Assembly: GCF_020026455.1 (NCBI RefSeq)
Contig: NZ_JAHHQJ010000018.1
Coordinates: 7,414-71,413, forward strand
Reading direction: 5' to 3'
Source: Alistipes sp.
GTDB lineage: Bacteria; Bacteroidota; Bacteroidia; Bacteroidales; Rikenellaceae
DNA length: 64,000 nucleotides
Shown here: piece after piece, positions 52,380-60,956 of the stretch
Layout of the letters: each line of letters begins with the position of its first letter
How positions within the stretch are numbered: position 1 is the stretch's first letter
Notes under the pieces: generated by a model
Databases searched by the model: none
What the model saw: only the letters and a program-made list of their open reading frames with translations
Told to the model about the DNA's origin: nothing
Program-made: the position numbers and the translations under genes

Positions 52380-53459
52380 GGTGTAAGCCGTATCCATTAT
52401 AACAAGGATTACAACTATACCAATGGCGCCACGCTCTCGATAGGGGTGTAAGCCGTATCCATTATAACAAGGATTACAACTCCCTCCGGCGTTGATATGT
52501 CGATCTTTTGGGTGTAAGCCGTATCCATTATAACAAGGATTACAACTCCGTGTCCGGCTCCGCCTTGCCCAGCGCGGGTGTAAGCCGTATCCATTATAAC
52601 AAGGATTACAACGGTCCGTCACGTCCTTACTTTGTGTGTTGAGGTGTAAGCCGTATCCATTATAACAAGGATTACAACATGGGGCATGCCATGTCCACGA
52701 GGAGTTCTGGTGTAAGCCGTATCCATTATAACAAGGATTACAACCGACGACCCTGTCGAAAGTTTCTCCGAGGAGGTGTAAGCCGTATCCATTATAACAA
52801 GGATTACAACAACTCGAGCTTTCCTTTCGAAATCTTGTAAGGTGTAAGCCGTATCCATTATAACAAGGATTACAACCGCGACGAGGATTTCCGCCACGAC
52901 GAAACGGTGTAAGCCGTATCCATTATAACAAGGATTACAACCCCGTCGCCGCATGGATGGTGAAGCGGTCAGGTGTAAGCCGTATCCATTATAACAAGGA
53001 TTACAACTGATTCGAGGGTCGTTACAACACCCTGCAAGGTGTAAGCCGTATCCATTATAACAAGGATTACAACGTAATTCGGAGAACCAGCAGGGTGGTA
53101 TGTGGTGTAAGCCGTATCCATTATAACAAGGATTACAACTTTTGCAATGCTTTGTAGTCTGCTCCCTCGGTGTAAGCCGTATCCATTATAACAAGGATTA
53201 CAACTGTATGACATCTGCGCGGCATCGGCCACAGGTGTAAGCCGTATCCATTATAACAAGGATTACAACCCTCTGCCGCACCATTCCGGAGTTCCTCGAG
53301 GTGTAAGCCGTATCCATTATAACAAGGATTACAACTCCTGATTCGATGTATCCAGGAAATTACCGGGTGTAAGCCGTATCCATTATAACAAGGATTACAA
53401 CTTACTACCCAGACATATAAAATCACTCGTAGGTGTAAGCCGTATCCATTATAACAAGG
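52380..53459 (+). CRISPR. CRISPR array: 17 repeats (last truncated), 16 spacers
   Basis: Repeats are 36 nt, starting GGTGTAAGCC and ending GGATTACAAC, at 52380, 52445, 52511, 52577, 52643, 52709, 52775, 52841, 52906, 52972, 53038, 53104, 53169, 53234, 53300 and 53366. A seventeenth at 53432 keeps only its first 28 nt. Spacers are 29 or 30 nt. All full repeats are identical. The decayed repeat on the right and the AT-rich leader on the left put the leader end at 52380 and transcription rightward, toward cas10. An ATCC/GGAT stem can form within each repeat. The frames on the minus strand that repeat VVILVIMDTAYT are only translations of the repeat. Confidence 0.97.
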
Positions 53460-53542
53460 TTAAAAGAAGGACTGTCGGAAACAATCAGCCGAAGAGAACG
53501 AAGCCAACGCTTCACCCGAACGGAAAAAAGAATTGGAAAAAC

Positions 53543-55390
53543 ATGAAGGAATATCTGTTTCAAATTCTGCAAGAGGAGCATCTGACAGATGCGAAAGCCG
53601 GCTGCGACAGCGAAAAACCGCTGCGGAGCTGGCTCGATACCGCCATCGCTCCTGTCGCAAGGCATCTTCTCGAGGAGATTGCCGCCGCCGGACACGGCAG
53701 CTGGCCGCCAACCGACACATGGCTGACGCTGGCCGAGAAACATCTCTCGCCGCTTCCCTCCTCAACCGACGGCACCCTCTCGCTCTACGATGTCCTGCGC
53801 CATCGGATGTTGTTGGGTGACAGTCGGGAGTTTTTGGTGGTGAAGGGCAGTCTGAGCGGTATTCAGGATTTCATCTACGATATCCGCTCGGCCAAAGCCC
53901 TCAAAAATCTGAGGGGTCGCTCCTTCTACCTCCACCTGCTGGCAGATGCCGTGGTCGAACGGTTGCTGGGTACCTTCAGGCTGACAAGGGCGGCCGTACT
54001 TTACAATTCGGGAGGCACCTTTTGTCTGTTTGTCCCGTGGAAGGAGCAGACCGACACGAAATACGAGGACATTGCCGACGAAATCCGACAACGGGTATTT
54101 GCCTGTCATGGTCGGCCGCTGGTGATTCTCAATGCCGTGAGAGCCTTGCGGCAAACCGTGACAGATGACCTCTCCACGTTGCTGGGCGCCTTGCAACAAC
54201 AGAAGAACCACAACAAATACGCACCTCTGACGGGATTCTCGCGCGAACAGTGCACCGTGCTGTTCACACCCCGGCAACCTGCGGAAGAGTCGTCGGAACG
54301 CTACATTGGATTGGGCGGTATTCTGCCGTTGTGCGAAGGCATGGCGGTCTGCACCACCCCACTGCCCCACCGCACCGACGGCATAGAGCCGGGCGGATTG
54401 GGGGTCTGTTACTATCCGCTGCAACGGGATGAACTGCGGCGGTTCGCGGCACCCTGCTCGTCGCTGATGGTATTCAATACCCACGATGTGCCGTCTGTCA
54501 CCGCCGCCGTGCGGTGTGAATACATGGCCGGTTGCGGCGCTCCCATCCAATCGTTCGAGGAGTTGCTGGGTGATGACAGTGCATTGCGGCGACTCGGCAT
54601 TCTGCGCATGGACGTCGACAATCTGGGACTGATGTTCCGACAAATGGGCAAAGGCCGCCACGCCCTGCTTCGCTATGCCGCGACAAGCCGCCGTCTCGAT
54701 GCCTTCTTCAAGGAGGAACTTAACGAGGTGTGGCTCGACGGATTCAGGGAGTCCACGGTGATTGTTTACAGCGGTGGTGACGATTTGTTCATCGCAGGCG
54801 AATGGACACAGACTCTGAAACTGGCCCACGCGATACGTTCCCGCTTCGAACAGTGGTTCCAGGATGTCGGTGTCGGATTGTCGGGCGGACTTTCGCTGGT
54901 CACGGCCAAATATCCCATCGTAAGGGCGGCCGAATTGAGCGCCGACGAGGAGAGCCTCGCCAAGTCCTTCGACTATAACGGTCACACGAAAGACGCCCTC
55001 TCGCTGTTCGGCATTCCCTTGCGCTGGAAGGTGGAATTTGAAGCCGTGCAACACATCGGCCGTCTGATGGCCGAACTTGTCGGAAACCGCACCGTGGACA
55101 AGGGCCTCATCTCGCGCCTGCTCCGCTACCATGAGATTGCGCGTTTCCGCAAGCGGCAAATCACCAATCCGCGTCTGGTATGGCTCATGGATTACGACTT
55201 GAGCCGTCTTGTCGGCCGCAGCCGAAACAATACCGAAGCGACAAGATTTATCCGCCAATGTATCACCGACCTCACCACGGGGGTGACCCTCGGCGGGCAG
55301 GTGACGGATTCGCCCTACCACTCTCTCCAATTGCTGGCGGTGGCGGCACGTCTGGCTGAACTGAAACTAAGAACCCACAAAAAATTATAA
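53543..55390 (+). CDS. cas10: Type III-A Cas10 (Csm1), HD-less, GGDD intact
   Basis: The 615-residue large subunit is recognisable from VKGSLSGIQDFIYDIRSAK near residue 100, a Csm1 hallmark, and from the palm motif YSGGDDLFIAGE with GGDD at 411-414, the site of cyclic oligoadenylate synthesis. Typical Csm1 proteins exceed 750 residues and begin with an HD nuclease domain; only about 95 residues precede the first palm here and no HD pair is visible. Single-stranded DNA cleavage by Cas10 is therefore unlikely. Csm2 follows after 3 nt. No promoter is seen between the array and this gene. Confidence 0.92.
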   Translation: MKEYLFQILQEEHLTDAKAGCDSEKPLRSWLDTAIAPVARHLLEEIAAAGHGSWPPTDTWLTLAEKHLSPLPSSTDGTLSLYDVLRHRMLLGDSREFLVVKGSLSGIQDFIYDIRSAKALKNLRGRSFYLHLLADAVVERLLGTFRLTRAAVLYNSGGTFCLFVPWKEQTDTKYEDIADEIRQRVFACHGRPLVILNAVRALRQTVTDDLSTLLGALQQQKNHNKYAPLTGFSREQCTVLFTPRQPAEESSERYIGLGGILPLCEGMAVCTTPLPHRTDGIEPGGLGVCYYPLQRDELRRFAAPCSSLMVFNTHDVPSVTAAVRCEYMAGCGAPIQSFEELLGDDSALRRLGILRMDVDNLGLMFRQMGKGRHALLRYAATSRRLDAFFKEELNEVWLDGFRESTVIVYSGGDDLFIAGEWTQTLKLAHAIRSRFEQWFQDVGVGLSGGLSLVTAKYPIVRAAELSADEESLAKSFDYNGHTKDALSLFGIPLRWKVEFEAVQHIGRLMAELVGNRTVDKGLISRLLRYHEIARFRKRQITNPRLVWLMDYDLSRLVGRSRNNTEATRFIRQCITDLTTGVTLGGQVTDSPYHSLQLLAVAARLAELKLRTHKKL

Positions 55391-55393
55391 GCA

Positions 55394-55852
55394 ATGGCTA
55401 ACGGTTTTTACATCAATAATAACCGCAGAGGTAATTCCCAGAAAAACGGACCGGACACCTACGAACAGGAGAAAAACGAGATTCTCGCCCGATTCCGCGA
55501 CAAATGGATTACCGACGGAATCGACAACGACGGAGTGGATTTTTGCCGTTGTGCCGCAGAATTTCTCCAACGGCAGCATATGTCGTCCTCCTATGTCCGC
55601 AACATCTTCGGAGAACTGAAACGCATCGAATCCAAAGGATTCGCCCAAAGCCGTGTGGATTTCTATCTGTTGCGTCCCAAAGTGGCCTATGCCACGGCCC
55701 GCGCCAATGAGCGGCGCATCAGAATGGATCTTTTCAGAGAAATCTACGAACGCATGGCCCCCCATGTGAACGACGACCGCACTTTCAAGAATCTGATCAA
55801 TATGATTGAAGCCATCATCGCTTTCCACAAAGCCTGCGGCGGCAAGGATTAA
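55394..55852 (+). CDS. csm2: Type III-A small subunit Csm2
   Basis: The 152-residue helical protein matches Csm2 (RFRDKWITDGIDNDGVDFC; MSSSYVRNIFGELKRIES; LLRPKVAYATARANERRIRM). Copies of Csm2 line the inner face of the Csm complex along the crRNA-target duplex. The N-terminus is Asn/Arg/Gly-rich and probably disordered (FYINNNRRGNSQKNG). Csm3 follows after 28 nt. Confidence 0.9.
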   Translation: MANGFYINNNRRGNSQKNGPDTYEQEKNEILARFRDKWITDGIDNDGVDFCRCAAEFLQRQHMSSSYVRNIFGELKRIESKGFAQSRVDFYLLRPKVAYATARANERRIRMDLFREIYERMAPHVNDDRTFKNLINMIEAIIAFHKACGGKD

Positions 55853-55880
55853 CCTCACCTCCCCCTAAAACCTATCGGAA

Positions 55881-56525
55881 ATGGAAAAACTTGTCAAGAA
55901 AATTAAATACACGGCCGAAATCGAATTATTGAGCGGCCTGCATATCGGCGGAACAAATATCGCGATGGCCATCGGCGGCCCCGACAAATTCGTGGTGCGC
56001 AACCCCATAGACCAGAAACCCTATATTCCGGGAAGTTCGCTCAAAGGCAAGATGCGTGCACTGCTGGAGATGGCTCTGGGACAATATGACATGAAAAACG
56101 GCAAGGCCTCGCCTTGTTCCGACGCTTCGAAAGCCTGCGGCCACCTTTTCGGCACGGCGGCATCGGGCGAAAAGTCACAACCCTCACGCGTCATTGTCCG
56201 CGACGCCCTGATGACCACCCCACCCGACGAACTGACCAACACCGACCTCTTCCTCACCGAGGCCAAGACCGAGGTTTCCATCGACCGCATCACGGCGCAG
56301 GCCAATCCCCGCACCAACGAACGCGTTCCTAAGGGGGTGAAGTTCCGTTTCGAGGCCATAGTCAACATCTTCTCCGACGATAACGAGCCGGAATTGTGCC
56401 GCAACTTCGAGAAGGCCGTCCACCTGCTTGAAGACGATTATCTGGGAGGCAACGGTTCTCGCGGATACGGACACATCGCCTTCCGTGACCTCAAACACGA
56501 GGAGAAAACCATCGAAAACTATTAG
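55881..56525 (+). CDS. csm3: Type III-A backbone RAMP Csm3 (target RNase)
   Basis: The 214-residue RAMP forms the crRNA-binding backbone and cuts target RNA every 6 nt. The catalytic aspartate is Asp35 in AMAIGGPDKFVVRNP, followed by the glycine-rich loop YIPGSSLKGKMRALLE; a second glycine loop, LGGNGSRGYGHIAF, lies near the end. The conserved Asp means target RNA cleavage should be intact. The next gene starts 3 nt downstream. Confidence 0.93.
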   Translation: MEKLVKKIKYTAEIELLSGLHIGGTNIAMAIGGPDKFVVRNPIDQKPYIPGSSLKGKMRALLEMALGQYDMKNGKASPCSDASKACGHLFGTAASGEKSQPSRVIVRDALMTTPPDELTNTDLFLTEAKTEVSIDRITAQANPRTNERVPKGVKFRFEAIVNIFSDDNEPELCRNFEKAVHLLEDDYLGGNGSRGYGHIAFRDLKHEEKTIENY

Positions 56526-56528
56526 ACC

Positions 56529-57494
56529 ATGTCCACGACATTGAAAACAGTCTGCCTGCGGTTCGATTCGGGATTCCATCTCGGTTTCGGCCGGGGAGAG
56601 GAGTATGACCGAAGTGCAACGGTACTTCATTCCGACACCATTGCCGGAGCGTTGTGCAGTATCCGCGCACAGATGGGCGAAACCGACATCAGAGGATTTC
56701 TGAACCGTTTTCGTGTTAGTTCGGCCATGCCCATATATCGCGGCCGTCTGTTTCTGCCCCTCCCTCCCGACAAGAGTTGTCTCCGAATGCGTGGCGACGA
56801 CCCGATGCTCAAACGTCTGAAACGTTTGGAGTGGGTGGAGCAACCCCTATGGGATCAACTTGCCGAAAAGGGACAGCTCGAAATGGACGCTCCAATGATC
56901 AGTCGGTGTGGCACGGCCATCGTATGTGGCAGAGGTGAAGAGGTGATGTTGCAACGCCGCTTCCTGGAGCAGAAGGTCTGTGTCGGACATCATGACGACG
57001 ATGCCGAGCCGTATTTCTTCGACCGTGTGTTCTGCGGCGAGGAAGTCGAACTGGGTGTTGTCTATGAAGCGGACGACGACGAGGAATTCAAGACGACATG
57101 GGAGGCATTGTCCGACATCGGATTCGGCACCGGAAAGACTATGGGAAACGGACAATTCAAGGTCGGCTACCGCGAATTTCCCATTCGTCTGCCCCAATCG
57201 GATAGCTGTCAACTGCTTTCCCTGTGGATTCCATCAGCAGACGAATTATCCGGAGGAACTCATTTCGGGGGTTGTTACCGATTGCTGAAACGGGGCGGCT
57301 ATATGGCCGGCGCTGCTTCGCGACATCTGCGCCATTTTGTCAAGAATGAGGTTTGGACAATCGCCGCAGGGGCGGTCATTGCCGGCCGCCACCCGCAGGG
57401 CACGATTGTCGACTTGCGCCCCCGAAATGTTGATTGCCACCCTGTCTGGCGCGACGGACGTGCCGTCTGTCTGCCTTTCAAATACGCCGAATAG
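56529..57494 (+). CDS. csm4: Type III-A RAMP Csm4
   Basis: This 321-residue RAMP sits at the 5' end of the crRNA, contacts Cas10 and recognises the tag. Typical features are the N-terminal LRFDSGFHLGFGRGEEYDRS with HSDTIAGALCSI, and the internal GFGTGKTMGNGQFKVGYREF glycine loop. Its length and operon position between csm3 and csm5 support the call. One base separates it from csm5. Confidence 0.88.
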   Translation: MSTTLKTVCLRFDSGFHLGFGRGEEYDRSATVLHSDTIAGALCSIRAQMGETDIRGFLNRFRVSSAMPIYRGRLFLPLPPDKSCLRMRGDDPMLKRLKRLEWVEQPLWDQLAEKGQLEMDAPMISRCGTAIVCGRGEEVMLQRRFLEQKVCVGHHDDDAEPYFFDRVFCGEEVELGVVYEADDDEEFKTTWEALSDIGFGTGKTMGNGQFKVGYREFPIRLPQSDSCQLLSLWIPSADELSGGTHFGGCYRLLKRGGYMAGAASRHLRHFVKNEVWTIAAGAVIAGRHPQGTIVDLRPRNVDCHPVWRDGRAVCLPFKYAE

Positions 57495-57495
57495 C

Positions 57496-58650
57496 ATGGA
57501 AAACAGTACTATGATACGCACGAAATGCCGGTTGAAAACCCTTATGCCCTGCCACATCGGTTCGGGCGACATTCTGCTGAACAATCAGGATTTCATTGTT
57601 GACGGCTACCAAATCGGAATTATCGAACCGCGTAAGATTTTCAATATTGTCGGTGAACAGGGCATCGACCTGTGGTGCCGCGCCATCAACAACAATAAAA
57701 ACATCTATACCCACCTCCACCGTATAAACGACAGGATTCGATTGAAGGATTTTTGTCGGAGGACAATGCCCGTGTATGGAGAAACTTCGAATGTGGCAGA
57801 ACTTCGCGAGCAACTCCGAAGCGGGAAAGCCGCATGTATTCCGGGCAGTTCACTCAAAGGTGCCATAGTGACCGCTCTCATGTCTTCGAAAACCTACGAT
57901 GCCGACAAATTGCTGGATAACATACGCCCAGCGAACAACCGCATCGTAGACAGGGTGTTTTCTTCGGCTCCGCAATATGACCCTAAAAATTCAGAACTGA
58001 GATTCCTGCGTGTGGGAGATGCCTGTTTCGATCAGGTTCCCACCTGTGCCTTTCACTGTGTCAGCTTGAATATCCGTTCGGGAAGGTCACCCCTTCTCGA
58101 CGAAAAGGTACATCAGTTGGTCGAATGTATTTATGCCGAAGATCCGGTAGAGTTCACCATCGATCTGCCCGATTCTCAAAGCCGTTATTTTCGGGACATT
58201 ACGGTCTGTGGCCCCCAAATTCCCCATGCGCTCACCTCGCCGAGGGCATTATTGCGCTGTATAAATGACCACACGAAATCTCTGCTTGAAGAAGAATTGG
58301 ATTTCTGGCAGGATTATGACAACATAGAGCTGGACAACTATCTGCCGCAGATAAAAAAGATGATGGACGAATGCAATGCCTGTACCGACGGCCGTTCGGC
58401 TGTCATGCGTGTGGGCTACGGTTGCGGTTGGAATTTCATTACCGGAGCATGGAGCTGCCGTTGTACGGAAAACGACGATCCCGACAAGTGGCAAGATATT
58501 CTTGAGCTGGCCCGAAAAGACCGAAAGGGACGCTATGACGAATATCCGTTCATCAAGACCCGACGTATCTTTTATGACGGGCCGAAGGAACCCATAATGC
58601 CTTTCGGGTTCGTGAAAATCGAATTGCAGGATAGAACAAAACGGAAATAA
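57496..58650 (+). CDS. csm5: Type III-A RAMP Csm5
   Basis: The ATG at 57496, one base after csm4, gives a 384-residue RAMP; the longer upstream frame overlaps csm4 and is a shadow. The N-terminal LKTLMPCHIGSGDILLNNQD and the loop AACIPGSSLKGAIVTALM are Csm5 features, and a further glycine loop, MRVGYGCGWNF, lies near the end. Csm5 caps the 3' end of the crRNA. It is the last gene of the csm operon; an imperfect hairpin without a T-run follows (58650-58696). Confidence 0.88.
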   Translation: MENSTMIRTKCRLKTLMPCHIGSGDILLNNQDFIVDGYQIGIIEPRKIFNIVGEQGIDLWCRAINNNKNIYTHLHRINDRIRLKDFCRRTMPVYGETSNVAELREQLRSGKAACIPGSSLKGAIVTALMSSKTYDADKLLDNIRPANNRIVDRVFSSAPQYDPKNSELRFLRVGDACFDQVPTCAFHCVSLNIRSGRSPLLDEKVHQLVECIYAEDPVEFTIDLPDSQSRYFRDITVCGPQIPHALTSPRALLRCINDHTKSLLEEELDFWQDYDNIELDNYLPQIKKMMDECNACTDGRSAVMRVGYGCGWNFITGAWSCRCTENDDPDKWQDILELARKDRKGRYDEYPFIKTRRIFYDGPKEPIMPFGFVKIELQDRTKRK

Positions 58651-58800
58651 TAACTGAAGAGGGGTGCCGAGAACAGTCGTACCTCTCTTCTGTTATCCAT
58701 TTTATTGACGACCTTTGAAAGTATGGAAATTGTTTCTGCAAATTACACATTGCCGCTCAGCAAGTTGACAAAATATTTTGTATATTTATAGTCGGATTGC

Positions 58801-58815
58801 CCGACACCGTGTCGG
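58801..58815. repeat. Inverted repeat in the helicase leader
   Basis: CCGACACCGTGTCGG forms a 6-bp hairpin or dyad between a TATATTTA box (58781-58788) and the helicase ATG at 58848. It could be an operator. Confidence 0.45.
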
Positions 58816-58847
58816 ACATAATATTCCACCCTAAAAAACCAACCGAC

Positions 58848-60956
58848 ATGCAACTCTACCCCCAACAGGCTGAAGCCCTCGACGCCATGGAACATTTCAT
58901 AGAGAGTGACGACGCTGTCTTCATTCTCAAAGGTTATGCAGGAACGGGCAAGACCACCATAATCAGTGCCTTCTGTGAAGCACTCGCCCGCCATGACCGA
59001 CAGCCTCTGCTCATGGCACCCACAGGACGTGCCGCCAAAATCCTCGGGGCAAAAAACGGCAGGAACGCCACAACCATACACAAAGCCATCTATCACCGTT
59101 CGGGCTTCAGATTTGTCGAACACGACGAAAACGGAGACCCTCTCACCCACCTCTCCGCCGACAAACCGCAAGCCGAGGTGGACGACATCGACATCTTTTT
59201 CGACATTCGCAACATTACCGACACCTGTGAGGCCGCGAAAACAGTGATTGTCGTCGATGAGGCGTCGCTCGTGAGTTCCAGGCCCACACATGCGGAGATG
59301 ATACATTTCGGCACGGACAATCTCATGGACGATTTGCTGACCTTTGCCCAACTTTCGCTGGGTTGCAAAATCGTCTTCGTGGGAGACCCTGCCCAACTGC
59401 CGCCCGTGGGCGACAACCGGTCGGCGGCCTTGAGTGAGGACTACTTCAGACTGCTCGACATCGGCGTGCGGAGTTTCACCCTTACCGACGTCGTGCGACA
59501 GAAGGGCGACAGCCTCATATTGGCCAATGCCATGAAAGTGCGCCATGTGCTGGACTCGACGGTGCGCAACGCGTTGTGTTTCGACCTCAAGGAGGGAGAG
59601 GTCGAAGCCCTGACGGAAGACGAGGTGGTGACAAGATACACCCGAATCTGTCCGCAACCCCGACTCAACCAAAGTGTCATCATCTGTTTCAGCAACTCGC
59701 AGACCCAGCTCTACAACCAAGCCGTCAGACAACAATATTTCTCCGACACGGCTCTGCACAAAGGCGACATTCTGCAAGTGGTGAGCAACAGATACTCAAC
59801 CGCTCCGGATTGCGAGACGCTGTTCAACGGCGACTTTATCCGCCTGACGGAGGAACCTTCTCCGGTGGAGTTTCACAGCATTCCCGTGTGGACCGAGCGT
59901 GCTGGGAAGAAGGAGCGTGTCCCCATCGAATTGCAGTTTCAGGACATTGTCTACGAAACCGAAAAGGGGGAAATGGGACAATCGAAGATTCTGACCTCAC
60001 TGCTGTACAACAATCGTCCGAGACTCTCACGCGAAGAGTCGGTGGCACTCTATATCCTCTTCAGAATGTGCAACCGCACCCTGCAAAGAGGAAGCAGGGA
60101 ATATGCTCAACGGTTAATGGCCGATGCTTACTTAAATGCCTTGCAGGCCAAATTCGGCTATGCCATCACCGCTCACAAGGCACAGGGCGGAGAGTGGAAC
60201 ACGGCCATTGTCGACTACAACGGCCGCACAGGATTGGACAATGACTCGCTCCGCTGGAACTACACCGCCACCACACGTGCCGCACGATGTCTGCTGGGAG
60301 TGAGCCTGCCCCACATCACACCGTTCAACAGATTCAGTATCTCGGACATACAGACCTCATCGAAACCGCAGGCCGAAGTCATCTGCATCAAGGACTCCAC
60401 ATGCGACCACCTGCCTCCGACGGCCACCCCCGCACAAAAGGCCAAATGCAGCAGCATCGCCGCGGCACTGGCCGAACTGAATTGCTCGATACAGTCAGTC
60501 ACCTGCAAGCCCTACCGCGACCGCTATACGATTCAGGGTACTTTCGGCGAGAAGGTATTTGACTGTCAATACAATGGCTGCGGTATCTATACGACCTTCT
60601 CGTCGTTGCACCCGTCGGACGACGACACTCCAATCATGGAGGCCCTTCGTGACCGGCGTTGCTACGAATACGACAGCCGCTATACGCCCTCCATCGGGTG
60701 TCTGGAGCAACTGCGGAACATGGTACTCTCGGCGGCCGACCAGACCGATGTGAAAATCACGGGTATCAGGGAATTCCCCACACAATACTATGTACTTTAC
60801 GGATTAAAGACAACGGCACCGTATGCCACTCTGCAATTCTACTTCAACGGCAAGGGATTTGTCACCCGTGCGCTGGCCGCTTCGGCCATGGGCGACAAAG
60901 ACGAACTGTTACAACAACTCATCACCTGTATTCAACAACGGACATGTCAGCAATAA
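58848..60956 (+). CDS. SF1B DNA helicase, RecD/Pif1-like
   Basis: The ATG at 58848 (MQLYPQQAEALDAMEHFIES) is preferred over an in-frame TTG at 58797. The 702-residue protein has Walker A GYAGTGKT (29-36), Walker B VVDEAS (135-140), motif III GDPAQLPPVG (179-188) and the late motif AITAHKAQGGEW, all typical of RecD/Pif1 helicases. About 190 residues after the helicase core are not recognised. It has its own leader after csm5, and its end overlaps the next gene by 13 bp. Its role in the CRISPR locus is unknown. Confidence 0.85.
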   Translation: MQLYPQQAEALDAMEHFIESDDAVFILKGYAGTGKTTIISAFCEALARHDRQPLLMAPTGRAAKILGAKNGRNATTIHKAIYHRSGFRFVEHDENGDPLTHLSADKPQAEVDDIDIFFDIRNITDTCEAAKTVIVVDEASLVSSRPTHAEMIHFGTDNLMDDLLTFAQLSLGCKIVFVGDPAQLPPVGDNRSAALSEDYFRLLDIGVRSFTLTDVVRQKGDSLILANAMKVRHVLDSTVRNALCFDLKEGEVEALTEDEVVTRYTRICPQPRLNQSVIICFSNSQTQLYNQAVRQQYFSDTALHKGDILQVVSNRYSTAPDCETLFNGDFIRLTEEPSPVEFHSIPVWTERAGKKERVPIELQFQDIVYETEKGEMGQSKILTSLLYNNRPRLSREESVALYILFRMCNRTLQRGSREYAQRLMADAYLNALQAKFGYAITAHKAQGGEWNTAIVDYNGRTGLDNDSLRWNYTATTRAARCLLGVSLPHITPFNRFSISDIQTSSKPQAEVICIKDSTCDHLPPTATPAQKAKCSSIAAALAELNCSIQSVTCKPYRDRYTIQGTFGEKVFDCQYNGCGIYTTFSSLHPSDDDTPIMEALRDRRCYEYDSRYTPSIGCLEQLRNMVLSAADQTDVKITGIREFPTQYYVLYGLKTTAPYATLQFYFNGKGFVTRALAASAMGDKDELLQQLITCIQQRTCQQ

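Noticed and set aside
52319..53426. Minus-strand frames through the CRISPR array encoding repeated CNPCYNGYGLH or VVILVIMDTAYT
   Set aside because: They are translations of the 36-nt repeats and spacers; the period of 65-66 nt keeps several frames open.
52123..53542. A Cas13b or Cas9 gene to fit the 36/30 repeat-spacer geometry
   Set aside because: No frame in the window encodes a large HEPN-HEPN or HNH/RuvC protein; only type III genes flank the array.
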